From Schoenoplectus triqueter (lineage: Eukaryota; Streptophyta; Magnoliopsida; Poales; Cyperaceae), in contig CAXKVV010000177.1 of assembly GCA_964058805.1 (NCBI GenBank), positions 1-44,706 of the forward strand: 44,706 nt of DNA. The letters are read 5' to 3'. Made by a program: the position numbers and the translations under genes. The notes under the pieces were generated by a model. The model did no database searches. It saw nothing but the letters and a program-made list of their open reading frames with translations, and had not been told where the DNA came from. Positions within the stretch are counted from its first letter, which is position 1. Every line of letters starts with the position of its first letter. Below, piece after piece: positions 22,082-33,180 of this stretch.

Positions 22082-24673
22082 CCAAATTTATCAATATATA
22101 ATATTTCATATAACGTAATTTAATTAATAATTTATCATAATAATGATTTATACAAAATATCAATTTATACTCTTCTAAAAATAATTAAATTGATAATTAT
22201 TTATTTTATTTTATTTGTATATAATATATTTAAAATAGCATATATTTATTTATTTATTACATTTGTTTCAAAATAAGTAAACTATAAATTATTGGATAAT
22301 TCAGTTATTTGTTCATTACCCAACAATATAAATGAATAAAGGTAAGATAAAGCTAAATTTAATAGACATGGAAGGCATATGATTAAGATTTTTTCGAATG
22401 AATGAAATTATCTCATCCAATATCGAATTAAGGGTGGATCTAGCTATATTCAGGGTAGCTGCTTTTCTAGATTTTAAAAAAATAGTATTGTTATATTGAG
22501 GTTTTATTAATTTGCCCCCTAGATCAACTTTTTGCTTCTCAAATTGTTTGATTGCTTCACTGAGAAAAAAAACCTTTAACACTGTAAATAATGAAAAGAA
22601 TTATACAAATATTTTAAAATATGAAGTCTCATAATTTTTTTTGTCAATATAATTATTAATTTATTATTTTGAGCCTTATTTTATTGTTATTTTTAATATG
22701 TAAAAGATATTATTTTAATAATTTTATAAGATAAGAATAAATGTTAACTATTAATTTTTTTATTAAGCATCTAATTAACTAATAAAATTAAATTAATAAA
22801 CAATTACAATCCTATTATTACCCACTGAAACCGCTGCCCCAGAGTAGAAAAAAGAGCTCCAACCAGCTGTTACTCTAGTCAACGCTTCCTAAACTAGAAT
22901 ATGCGCATATGTTTGATAGTTAACGCTTATATTATTGTTTTTGTCATTCTTAATTGACATCGGATCAGTCACAGCTTAAAATTTCATTGAAAATAATTCC
23001 CATGTGTCAATAGGATAAATTAATGGAGCCAGATTTTGCCTTCGTGGAAACCCGATGCCAACTACTAAATTTATTATAATCAAGAACTATTTAAGATTAT
23101 ATACTAAATCTTTTATATTTTTCAGAGAGAATTTTTTTAGTAATATCAAAAATTAAGAAAAGACACTTATCAATGCTTACCTCTAAATAGTCTGCTTCTG
23201 ATCTAAATAAAAAAATCTCAAAACAAAATTCAAGAATAGGGTTATTCGTGAAACTTTTTTAATCATTTACTCTATTCGTATCGTATTTTATAACATGATA
23301 TTGATAATGATATTTTTTTTTTAACATGACAGATATGAATATGAATAAGAATAAGAAAACTTTCGTTAGGTTATTAGATAAGCATATGGATAAGAGATAT
23401 TTCATACTCAAAATTCTATATGGTAAATGATATATATAATAATATTTATTCAACCATTTAAAATGGTCTTCATATTAAAATATGCTTGAAAATCAAATTA
23501 TTATTTTTTAAATATTTTGAAGGATAGAAATTTATTATTTTAAAAATCATTACTTCAACTTCTAAAAAATAGAAAATAATTTTAAAAAAAATATAAAATT
23601 TGATCTCCAAGCATATTTTTAATATGGGGACCCTTGAAACTATTGGATCAGTCTTTTGAATTCGGAAATGAGATATATTACGCAAGCTAAAAAATCTTTT
23701 TGTATTTAACGATTTATCTTAGCATAACACTAAATATAATTATCATTGTAACTATTATTATTGTTACTAAATTGATCATGGGATTGATTTGTATTTCATA
23801 TAGTGTAATTTAATTAAATTTATCATGAGATTGATTTATACAAAATCTGTATCTATACTCTTCTAAAAAATAATAAAGATGATAAATATAATTTTTATTT
23901 TATTATGTATAATATGTTTAAAATAAGATATATATATTTGTTATATTTTTTGGTAAATAATTAAACTATAAATTATTGGGTAATTAACATTATTCGTTCC
24001 TTATCCGTTAAAATTCACGGCTAAAAGTAAGATATAAGAAAGATTAACGGATATTGATATAATATGAATAAGATATTTTTTTCAGTGAATATGATAATGA
24101 AAATATTCTTTACATCGCTGTCCCAGACAAGGAAAAAGAGCTCCAACCAGTTATGCCGCTCTAGACAACGCTGCCTAACATAGAATATGCGCATATTTTC
24201 ATGGTTATTGCTTACATTTTTGTTTTTTGCAGTCTTAATTAATTGACATCGGAATAGTCACAACTTAAAAATATATTGAAAAGAATTCTCATCTGTCAAT
24301 AGGATATAATAATGGGGCCAGATTTTGCCTTCGTGGAAACCCGATGGCAACTACTATATTATTATCTAGATCTACTAAAGATTATACATAGAGAACGTGC
24401 ATGGAACGGACCATTGAATAAGATAGTAGAGTACAATTATATAGTTCTTAGTTTGCAATTGAAAAAGAAATGTAAAAGCTAAAAAACAATATAAAACCTG
24501 CCAGGTGAATATAGTTAATCTTTTCTTTTCCTCTAGAATATATAAAGAAATCAAATAATTAATTAGTTAACCAATTCTCATCCTAGCTTTTTTTCCCACT
24601 TCTAATTTCAAACCAGTGATTTCTCGCAGAGAGGATTATCTCAGGTAACTAGGTTAATGCCAATTCGAGATTC
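22082..24673. repeat. Intergenic region with a diverged direct duplication
   Basis: No credible gene; the short open frames here are AT-rich and have no recognisable product. Two stretches repeat in the same orientation. About 22085-22335 matches 23790-24020, and about 22830-23075 matches 24115-24360; shared words include AAAAAGAGCTCCAACCAG, GAATATGCGCATAT and GCCTTCGTGGAAACCCGATG. The first unit carries about 490 bp of extra sequence (about 22340-22825). The second unit abuts the 3' side of the cytokinin dehydrogenase gene. Confidence 0.65.
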
Positions 24674-27020
24674 TCATCCTAATTTAATTGTATTTGGTGT
24701 AAATATTTTCTGTCCTGGTGACAAGAGTGCCTTGGGATCAAGCTTCTTCTTCCTTGACACAAACTTCTTCCATTTTTTGCCAAAGTGCTTTTGCCAATCT
24801 GCCTGATTTGTATAATGAGGCAGATACTCTTTGCATCCAAATTTGTTATATTCACAAATACTTAGTATTTGGTTGTTCTCATTTTCCAAAATTTCTATGT
24901 CATTTGCGACTGCTGACCAGAGAAAGCCTACTGTAAAGAAAACTTCTTCAGTTGGAATCACTGCTGACATTTTGGCATCCCACCTAAAATATTGCAATTT
25001 GTAAATTAGCAAAACAGTAAAGAAATTAAAAAAAATAATATCGCATAGAGCACTATTTTTATGAAAATTTACTTACATCCTTCTGTTCATTGGATATAGC
25101 AAAATAAGACCAGCAGCTTTGTTATCTTTCAAAATACCCTTAAAAATACTTGAATCAAAATCAACTATCTTTGATTTGGGCACAAATAAATTGAGCCATG
25201 GATGAGGAACCAGCCATAACCCAAGAGACCTCAGAACTGTCTCTTCATAGTGCACTCGATTAAGGAAATCAAATAATGATACGTCTCGACTGAATGCAAA
25301 GCCAGATTCATAGTGTAACTCTTCCAGCAACAATCTTACATTCTGTAAACAAAGCATCATCATTACCATTAATAATTTCAATCATGCATGCAATTATGCA
25401 TCCATGTGCATACATTAGTTAGTAACATGGAAATCCATTTCAAACAATTGGCAATATCAAGCAACTTATGTGAGTATCTTCTCGATCATGGTACTGATAT
25501 ACCATGCCAGTTCAGATGTTAGTTTTTAATTTTTAGATCTCCTTTCTTACGTTCCAAATATATTTAGGTTCAGTAACAGTTTTGACAATAACAAGGATTA
25601 AATTTTCCATATTTTTGCACCAAAATCACAAAGAAAATAGTCAGATCCTTTAAGGTTCAAATGCATTGATGGATGTACCAGATGAAACTTATTAAATGAT
25701 CTGTCAGAAACAGAAATGAAAGAAAAAAATGATATTCATAAGTATCGCAAAAAGACAGTAATCATAAAACAATTTAAAAATTAGTACCTCTGCAACTGAG
25801 ATAGCGGTGCTATCATCATAGTATGCTGAAGCTTCAAGGACATAAATTGGCCCATTATTTCTGGCAGCAAGCTGAGTTATCTTCTCTATGTCACTATCCG
25901 AGAAGAAAAATGACTTTATTGCAAGAACCTGTGCCTCACTCAGTACAACTTGACCTTCTACATAATCAAAGCCTGTCGATGTTTTCTCAATGGATATCAG
26001 CTTTTCCTGATCACTTGTGAATAACCTGACATCTGTGTAAATAAGTCGAACCCATTGCGCCATTTTCCTAGCTGGCTCAAGTGCAATTCTAGCCCTAGTA
26101 ATGACTCCAAATTGACCCAAACCTCCCAATGCAGCATAGAATAGATCAGATTCTCTATCTTTAGAGCATGTGATCATTTCACCGGTTCCTACATATTTCA
26201 GTTAGCAAAAAATACTTTTGTTAGTCTTCATGTTAATAAAACAAAGAAAATATCTTAAAAATCTGATCGATCGTGTTGCTCTGTTCCTTTGATCTAACTA
26301 GCAATATTTGTTTTACTTATGTGCATATCACCAGGATGCAACATATCTTAAACCTTTATCGTAGTCTTGTCATATTTCTTTAATTTACATGGGAAGCTAT
26401 AACAGTGTACCTGTGATCATATCCAATTCATACACATTGGAAATTTGTGGGCCATTCTTAAATGCACGGCCACCAATACCGGCATTTGAGAGTGTACCTC
26501 CAACTGTCGGATACAAGTAATCAGTAAATACACGCGGTGTTAGACCATATTTGAGTGTAGCATTTAGCACATCAATCCAATGCTGCTCCCCACCGACATC
26601 AGCATAAGGGACTGGGCCATCAGTGACGGTTATGCGAGAGTTGACATTGCCACGGCCAAGAGATAGCATATCTATAACAATGCCATCCGGAGCAAATGCC
26701 TGGCCATTTATTGAATGGCCGACGCCTCGTGGTGAAATCGTAAAGGGATTCGTGGACATATAGGAGAAGCGTATCAGTGTTGCTATGTCATTGGAAGAGG
26801 ACGGGTAAAACACAGCAGCTGGGAAGGATTTGGTCAGGTTTCCGAAATCAGTTGCCACTAATGACGTGTCGAAGGGGTCTGTGGTGATCTCGGAGATGAT
26901 GTCTAAGGTTTGAAGTTCATCGGGCAGTGATTCGGGAAGGGGAAGAGATAATACAAATGATGTGAGAGTGATGAGCATTGTAAAATGTAGGATATTTGAA
27001 CTCTGTTTGGCAATAGCCAT
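24674..27020 (-). CDS. CKX: Cytokinin dehydrogenase (cytokinin oxidase), four exons, 528 aa
   Basis: Flavoenzyme of the FAD-linked oxidase family that degrades N6-isoprenoid cytokinins by cleaving the side chain. Exons: 27020-26411, 26188-25788, 25342-25077 and 24983-24674, with GT-AG introns of 222, 445 and 93 bp. They join in frame to 528 codons plus stop, a normal CKX length. MAIAKQ at 27020 is followed by a hydrophobic signal-peptide-like segment, so secretion is likely; in-frame upstream ATGs (to 27110) precede that segment and overlap a TATA-like sequence. Visible family marks: SPRGVGHSINGQ with the His (residue 102) that should carry FAD; DYLYPTVGGTLSNAG with the catalytic Asp (167); LGGLGQFGVITRARI; HPWLNLFVPKS; and SPGQKIF at the C-terminus. 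N-glycosylation sites: NLT (61) and NAT (153). Exon 2 looks like two usual CKX exons fused. The paralogue cannot be named from sequence alone. No disabling change seen. Confidence 0.92.
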
Positions 27021-27404
27021 TGTTGTGTGATAAAAGACAGCTATGTGTGTAGATGGGGTTGAAATGCGATGCATGTAAACGATATCACCCGACCTACACA
27101 TATATCTCAAAGAGAAGTCTTTAGTTTGACATTTTTTGTACGACCGAGAGTTAATTTAATATCTCAAAAGTATGATTGTTAATAGATAATGGCATTGCAG
27201 TTATGTATTTCAATTTGATGAAGTCAATATTAATATCTGGTCAAGGCAACCGACCGACTAATCGTTCTATTGAGGCACGATGAAATTAATTGTTTATTGC
27301 AACTGTACATGGACAAACACAGGAAACAAACCTTGATATCAGAAGGTACCATCGCTTAGTACCTAAATATATAGCTTTACATTAACGGGCATATGAAGGA
27401 TTTC
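27021..27404 (-). promoter_or_regulatory. 5' flank of the cytokinin dehydrogenase gene
   Basis: 384 bp separate the start codon from the MULE end. A weak TATA-like GATATATG lies near 27100 on the minus strand, about 85 bp upstream of the ATG. No other motif is convincing. The MULE therefore bounds the proximal promoter. Confidence 0.35.
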
Positions 27405-27531
27405 AGTTTTTAATAATAATAATTATTATTATTAAAAATAAGACAAAGAAACGCGAAATTTCAAATATATGAATAGCAGCGCGCCACTGGCAGTGGTGCG
27501 TTTCAAACGTGCCACTGGCAGTGGCGTTTTG
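27405..27531. repeat. Left terminal inverted repeat of MULE
   Basis: It starts with a 32-bp perfect AT palindrome (27407-27438). Two dyads follow at 27483 and 27511, and a degenerate copy beyond the TIR at 27571. It matches the reverse complement of 32770-32923 with some indels. Confidence 0.7.
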
Positions 27532-27600
27532 ACCAAACGCGTTAATGCTAGTAACGCATTTCCTTTAAAACGCGCAACTGCTAGTGGCGCGTTTGGTTGC

Positions 27601-27608
27601 TATAAATA
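27601..27608 (+). promoter_or_regulatory. TATA box of MULE transposase gene
   Basis: TATAAATA lies just inside the left TIR and 69 bp upstream of the likely start codon at 27670. Confidence 0.6.
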
Positions 27609-27768
27609 CCATACCCCACTCACTCAGTTCTCACAAACACAAATATATCAAACATCAAACTTTTTAAAAATGCTATAAGATTTAAATTATTATCCCGATG
27701 AAGAAAATTATACTGCAGAACAACCGAGCGACAGTGATTTTTTGACGAGAATATTTCCAAACCACAAT

Positions 27769-27876
27769 CAAACCTACGATCAAACCAATTCCTATCCAAC
27801 CTACGATCGAACCAATTCCTATCAAACCTACGATCAAACTAATTCTTATACAACCTACGATCGAACCAATTTATAT
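27769..27876 (+). repeat. Four 27-bp tandem repeats in the transposase N-terminus
   Basis: Exact 27-bp period, encoding TYD[Q/R]TN[S/L]Y-type peptides. The period is a multiple of three, so copy-number change would not break the frame. Confidence 0.85.
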
Positions 27877-30294
27877 TCGTATCCAGCTATTTACAGTAAC
27901 AATATAATTTATCAACAACCGAACCCAATGGTGCTACTATATGATTTTTTTGGCGGTAGTAGTAGTACGACGGCTGGCTGTAATTTAGCTTATAATATTG
28001 GTAGGACCGAAGAGCAAAATAATATTGATGACAAAAGTAGTGTTGATCCAACAATAATGAAATTAAGTGATTATCACGATAATCAGGATGAACAAGATGA
28101 TGGTGGTCTGTATTATTCAAATGAAGAAGAAATAGAAGAGGATTACACCGAGCAATCGGATAATTCGATCGATGAATCTGAAGATGAGAAAATTCAGAGA
28201 TGCGATACCACATTGTTAGTTACTGGACGAACTGAGAGACACCATCCCGTAGAAGCGTTAAATAATTTTGAGATGTTTGACCATTTAGGCGCGAATGAAT
28301 CTCTCTTAGGACTCGATGATGAGTTAGCTGAAAATAAAATATTTGCTTCTAAATCGGCTTTAAATTTGATAATTTGTGATTGGAGTGTTAGAAAAAATAT
28401 TCAATGTTGGGTACAAGAAAGTTATAAAACACGACTTATTATGAAATGTAAAGAAGAGAGTTGTCCTTAGAGATTATACGCTAGACCTGAAAAGGGTTCG
28501 ACCATATGAAGGATCATCACAAATAAAAATCTCCATAATTATAGAAGACCACCAGGAGATCGCAAACACTTATAACTCACATCTAGTTTGATTGCAGGAT
28601 GTGTTCGATAATATTTTAAAAAAATGATCTCTCTCTAACAGTTCAACAAATTAATATGATTATAGAAGTAAAATATCCCGGTGTGACACCAAGGTATGAT
28701 AAACTTTGACGTGGTCGAGAAAGAGCAATTGGACAATTATTTGACACTTAAAAATGATCATATATATTGCTTCCACAAATATTGGAGGCGATTGCTTGGA
28801 CTACTTTAGGTATAAAATTTAAAATATCGACGTGTGATACTTCGGATAATAATGTAAAAATATTTAAATCCATATTTTGGGCTTATGGACCATGCATTGC
28901 AGCGTTTACACATTTAAGGGTCGTTATAACCATTGACGCTGGATTCTTATCAGGCCATTAAAAGGGTAGATTATTGATGGCGTGTGGATACGATGCAGAG
29001 AATAAAGTGTGGACAATTAGGGTTGGTTCATGAGATGAGTCCGTAATGAAGTGATCCAACCGTCATAGGGGAATAAAGAGAGTTTAGAGTTTTTGAGCGA
29101 CCACATTTAGGATGGTCTGTACAACATAGAGAGGCGGTACACCGGTATTGCATGTAACATGTCGCGGAGAATTTATATAAGGTAGCCGAAAAATCTGGAA
29201 AGAAAGAAGATAATCTCAGAAATAATTTCCGAAAAAGACTAGCGAACAAAAGAAACCGCGTCATTTCATAGAGAGATGGTGAATTTTGAAGAAATTAAAT
29301 AAAAAATCTTATGATTTGTTTTAAAAAATTGGCAGAAGATTAAAAAATGATGATAAATAACTTTTTAATTTTGCTTTGTGGGCAGAAACTTATGATGTAG
29401 GACATCGATGGGGTATAATGACCAACAATGTTTCAGAAACTCTGAATAGTGTCTTCAGAGTGGAATCAACTTTACCGATTGCAGCAATTATGGAGGGAAC
29501 ATGGTATAAATGTGCTAAATGGTTCGATAAGAGGGAAATGAAAGCATTGAACCTTCATAGAGCATACAAGCAATGGCCAAAAAAAATGATGACATCTTGG
29601 CAAAACGTGACAACAAAATAAGTTTGTGTTGATATTATTTTACTATATTTTACTAAATTTTAAACATCACGTAATACCTTTTGTATTTTTTTCAATAATT
29701 ACAGCTCGTATGATCATAATTCCGTTCGAAACTGCTTTAGAAGAATATGAGGTTCATGTGCTTGGTGAAAGGATTGAGAGTGGAGGGTATACCGTTCAAG
29801 TACACTATTATAATTCCGGATGAACGACACACTCGAGATGACCCACAATTGCCGGAACCGCACTACACGTGTGATTGTCGGAAACCTCAACTAACTGGAA
29901 TACCCTGCTCTCACGTGATTGCTCTATGCCAACATAAAAACTTTGAGGTGTACGGTTTCATAGATGAGCGATACAATACAGCTCACCTACTGAATACTTG
30001 GTGCGGTCAATTTTATTGTTACGGAGATCAACAAGTTTGGCCATCATATCTTGGAGAAACTATCATACCCAATAAAGAACTGATAAATATTGGCCGGCGT
30101 GCGAAAGTTAGATGTCGAATGATAATGGATGAGATGTAGGGCAGGATATGGGATCAAGGTAGATCGAGGAATATACAGTCTTCTGAAGGTGGGTCTTCTC
30201 GAAGAGATGAAATTAATTGTGACCCACTTCTAATAGATACATTATAATCAGGACGGCATATGAGTAGACCTTCAAGTCTCACAACAAACAGAAG

Positions 30295-30519
30295 AACCCA
30301 AACTTCTCGAGATGTCTTGCAATTAGCGAGATTCTCAACTAGTTATGATTCAAGAGATAACAACAAAATAACTCAAACTTCTCGAGATGCCTTGCAATCA
30401 GCGAGATTCTCAATTAGTTATGATTCAGGAGATAATAATAGAATAACTCAAACTTCTCAAGATGCCTTATAATTAACGAGATTCTAAACTAGTCATGATC
30501 CAAGAGACAATAACAGAAG
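30295..30519 (+). repeat. Three 75-bp tandem repeats in the transposase tail
   Basis: Units at about 30295, 30370 and 30445 share CAAACTTCTCGAGATG and AGCGAGATTCTCAA words. The period is a multiple of three; the third copy is the most degraded. Confidence 0.75.
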
Positions 30520-30982
30520 CACCGAAGGTCGTCAGAATCAGGAAAGACAAGTTATGAATGATTCAACTAGGGGTGCAAGAGGAAATAATTTTGGAGGCAG
30601 AATCTTAAATTTTTTCGCACGGGGAAAAATGATGTATGTTGTATTTAAGCAAAAAAATATGTGAATTGATTTGCCATAATAGATAATTAAATAATGTCAT
30701 AATAAAATATAATAATAAAGATAAAATAACATAATAAAATATAATAATAAAGTCACAATAAATATATAATAATAAAATACTAAATAAAATAACACAATAA
30801 AATCTCCATAATAAAATAATGTAATAATAAAGATAAAAAATAAAATACTACTCCTAACGACACCTAACATATCAACGTGCGCCCCAATTTATTTTTCTAC
30901 CAAATTGTAAATCTTTCTGTAAATTAAAGTTAGTACTAAAATTATATAATTATGAAAGATAAATTATTTTAAAACCTTTACC

Positions 30983-31645
30983 ATCAAAATCGGTATAAGA
31001 AACACCGGTATAGAGTCTCCACTGTTTGTCGGAGAACATGATACACCCCGTCAACTCCAAAGCAAAAAAACCAAATCGATTACATATCGATCAAGACCCT
31101 GATGATCGTCTTCCTCTGGAGTGTGATCAAAGTGGGACCGTAACTCTTGAAGGAAAATAAGATGTCTGCCAAATTTTATATTTAGCTTAATTAAAATTTG
31201 TGAATAAAAAAATACCGAACTTCATGTATAGTCTAACCAATTACCTCTCATCCTTACAGAATGCTGATATCTCATCCTGCCCAAATAACTGACGGATGTA
31301 TGCCGAAAAATCTTCGTCAGTATATCCAGTCACCGGCTCACCAATGGTGGATAAACCCCATAGACATGCGACGTCCTAAAAAAAATTGTATTACTATACC
31401 ATATTTTTAATACTATAATTAAATTAATAATATTTTACTATTTATCTCTAGAGTCACGGTCATCTCGCCAAAATTTAAGTGAAATGTGTCTATTAACGCG
31501 CTCAATAAACCCGTATCAATCTTCAAGTTGCGGGCCTCCGCTTCTTGAATTTAAATCTCACACAGTCTGACGAGATGAAGAAATCTCATAACTCGCAATC
31601 TGCTCTGAATGTGCGAGATGTATGGTATCGTTGGACGGTGAGTGC
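30983..31645 (-). pseudogene. Plant mobile domain (PMD) gene, decayed
   Basis: Minus-strand pieces match the PMD found in MAIN/MAIL1-type host proteins and in transposons. Exon A (ending 31446) gives LLSALIDTFHLNFGEMTVTL. Exon B (31375-31245) gives DVACLWGLSTIGEPVTGYT and keeps both splice sites (TTTAG acceptor, GTAATT donor). Exon C (from 31165) gives LIFLQELRSHFDHTPEEDD, then shifts frame near 31075 to give IMFSDKQWRLYTG. The donor of exon A reads ATAAAT where GTAAAT is expected. There is a stop upstream in exon A. It is encoded opposite to the transposase, inside the same TIRs, as a second MULE gene. The molecular role in transposition is not known to me. Confidence 0.65.
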
Positions 31646-31834
31646 GGAAACGAATGATATTGTTATCTCTATATAATTTTCATTTCATAATTAGCTTCTC
31701 ATATATATGTATTTGATTATTATTTTTTAAATATAATGTACCTCTGCCTGACTATAATGTGTCCGATGTTTATCTTCAGGGAGATAAATTATGATATTTA
31801 CATTTTATTGCTCGCCTGCCATTATATAGTACAA

Positions 31835-32540
31835 AAATAATTTCATAATTAATTTGTAATTATATTGTAATTATTTTATAATTAATTTATAATTAATTTC
31901 TAAATATTTTATAATTATTTCATATTTAATTTCAAATTAATTTATAGTTAATTTATACTTTATTTTTAATCTATCTATTCTATAATTAAATAATAAATAA
32001 ATTCTATAATTAAAAACTAATCTACAATTAAAAGCCTAATTAAATATATATAATTCTATAATTATTCTATAATTAAAACCTAATTAAAAGCTTTTATTCT
32101 ATAATTAAAGCCTAATTAAATATATATTATTCTACAATTAAATCAATAATTAATCTACACTTAAATAATAAATTAAATCTATATTATTCTACATAAATAA
32201 TTAAGAAATAATCTAAAATTATAATTAACAATTCCACAATTCTACAATTAAGTCTATAATTAAAAAATTTCACATTTAAACTTATAATTAATCGACAATT
32301 AAAGAATTTTATAATTAAATCTACAAATAAACTATCATTAAATTATAATTAAATACTTTAATAATTAAATTTATATTTAATCTATAATTTAATAAGTTTT
32401 TAATTAAATATACAATTAAATTATAATTAATAAATTTAATAATTAAATCTATAATTAAATTTATAATGAAATAATTATAATTTAATCTACATAATTAATT
32501 ATTCTGTAATTAAATAATTTTATAATTAATATATCATTTA
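31835..32540. repeat. AT-rich degenerate repeat (TATAATTAA words)
   Basis: About 700 bp built almost wholly from variants of CTATAATTAAAT and TAATTTATAATTA. No coding content. Lies between the PMD gene and the right TIR. Confidence 0.7.
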
Positions 32541-32616
32541 TATTTCAACTCTAATTATTTAGATAAATAAAATTTAGCTTAAATAGTAATATCAAATATT
32601 ATACCGCACTCGTACG

Positions 32617-32730
32617 TTCCTTTTTTTCTTCTCTTCTCTTCCTCTCTCTTCTCTTTCTTTTTTTTCTCTCTCTTTTTCCCTCTCTTCTCTTTCTTTCTTC
32701 TTCTTTCTCTTTTTTTTCCTCTCTTCTACA
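32617..32730. repeat. Polypyrimidine (CT) tract
   Basis: About 110 bp of almost pure C/T on the plus strand. The Lys/Glu/Arg open frame on the minus strand is only this tract read in triplets. Confidence 0.75.
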
Positions 32731-32769
32731 ACGCGCAGCGAACACATCTGCGTGTTTTATTTGTATAAG

Positions 32770-32923
32770 TGGAAAACGCGCCACTGGCAGTGGCGTGTTT
32801 GCCTATTTTAATGAAATGCGCCACTGGCAGTGGCGCGTTGCTATTCGTATATTTGAAATTTTATGGTTATCACTCTTATTTTTAATAATATTAATTTAGT
32901 AATAATAATTATTATTAAAAACT
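32770..32923. repeat. Right terminal inverted repeat of MULE
   Basis: It carries two near-perfect copies of the GCCACTGGCAGTGGC dyad, in longer contexts at 32777-32797 and 32817-32837, and an AT palindromic end similar to the left one. Confidence 0.7.
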
Positions 32924-33103
32924 AGGAGGGTTTTGACTGGGAGGGAGGGTTAGTACTAATCGGATTGTGATACTTTAGCAGATTTAAACTCATTAATTAA
33001 TCGAATACAAAATAAAAAAACTATTTAACCTGCTATTCTAAAGATAGAGATGAGTATTTCACTGTCAAGTCTGTGAAAGAAAAGAGAGGAGAAGAAAACA
33101 TAC

Positions 33104-33180
33104 AGGTAGCGGTTTTCATTTTCTGGAATTAAATTCAGTGCTGCTTCCCATTTTGAAATGCCATCTTTATACTTCCCAGT
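33104..33180 (-). pseudogene. Orphan exon of a TPR protein (TTC33-like)
   Basis: A 77-bp minus-strand segment bounded by an acceptor (TTTCATAG) and a donor (GTATGT) encodes TGKYKDGISKWEAALNLIPE. This resembles the first tetratricopeptide repeat of the plant tetratricopeptide repeat protein 33 family. I find no credible neighbouring exons in the 3.5 kb upstream, and downstream lies the MULE. It may be a gene fragment or an exon with long flanking introns; a low-complexity chance match is less likely because both splice sites fit. Confidence 0.4.

Larger units (their letters stand above)
27670..30520 (+). pseudogene. MuDR/Mutator-type transposase, decayed
   Basis: The likely ATG (27670) is followed by TAA at codon 3, then the frame continues. 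Order: a Tyr/Asn-rich N-terminus with four 27-bp repeats (27769-27876), an acidic region, a MuDR N-terminal zinc-binding segment ending CKEESCP before TAG at 28468, a catalytic-region remnant (about 28760-28960, VVITIDAGFLSG followed by a stop), a later part of the transposase (29376-29621, WGIMTNNVSETLNSVFR), and a SWIM zinc finger with CDCRKP...CSH (about 29870-29930). A likely intron ends at an acceptor near 29702; its expected GT donor near 29620 reads AT. A frameshift lies near 29815. The C-terminal tail has three 75-bp repeats (30295-30519). Many stops: not functional. Confidence 0.82.
27405..32923. mobile_element. Mutator-like element (MULE) with PMD gene
   Basis: About 5.5 kb bounded by inverted ends (27405 to about 27531, about 32770 to 32923), both starting AGTTTTTAATAATAAT and both containing ATTTCAAATAT and the GCCACTGGCAGTGGC dyad. 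Inside are a decayed MuDR-type transposase on the plus strand and a PMD gene on the minus strand. I do not see the 9-bp target-site duplication expected of MULEs (flanks AAGGATTTC and AGGAGGGTT), so the outer boundary may be off or eroded. It lies about 0.4 kb upstream of the cytokinin dehydrogenase start codon. Confidence 0.75.

Noticed and set aside
22316..23685. Short open frames of 64-88 codons downstream of CKX
   Set aside because: AT-rich, no start context or family resemblance, and they fall in duplicated intergenic sequence.
27110..27110. An upstream start for cytokinin dehydrogenase at 27110
   Set aside because: It would place 30 non-conserved residues before the signal peptide and overlaps a TATA-like sequence; the ATG at 27020 fits the family better.
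32599..32784. Lys/Glu/Arg-rich open frame on the minus strand
   Set aside because: It is the polypyrimidine tract read in triplets.
27396..32932. A 9-bp target-site duplication for the MULE
   Set aside because: The flanks AAGGATTTC and AGGAGGGTT do not match at the boundaries chosen; none is claimed.
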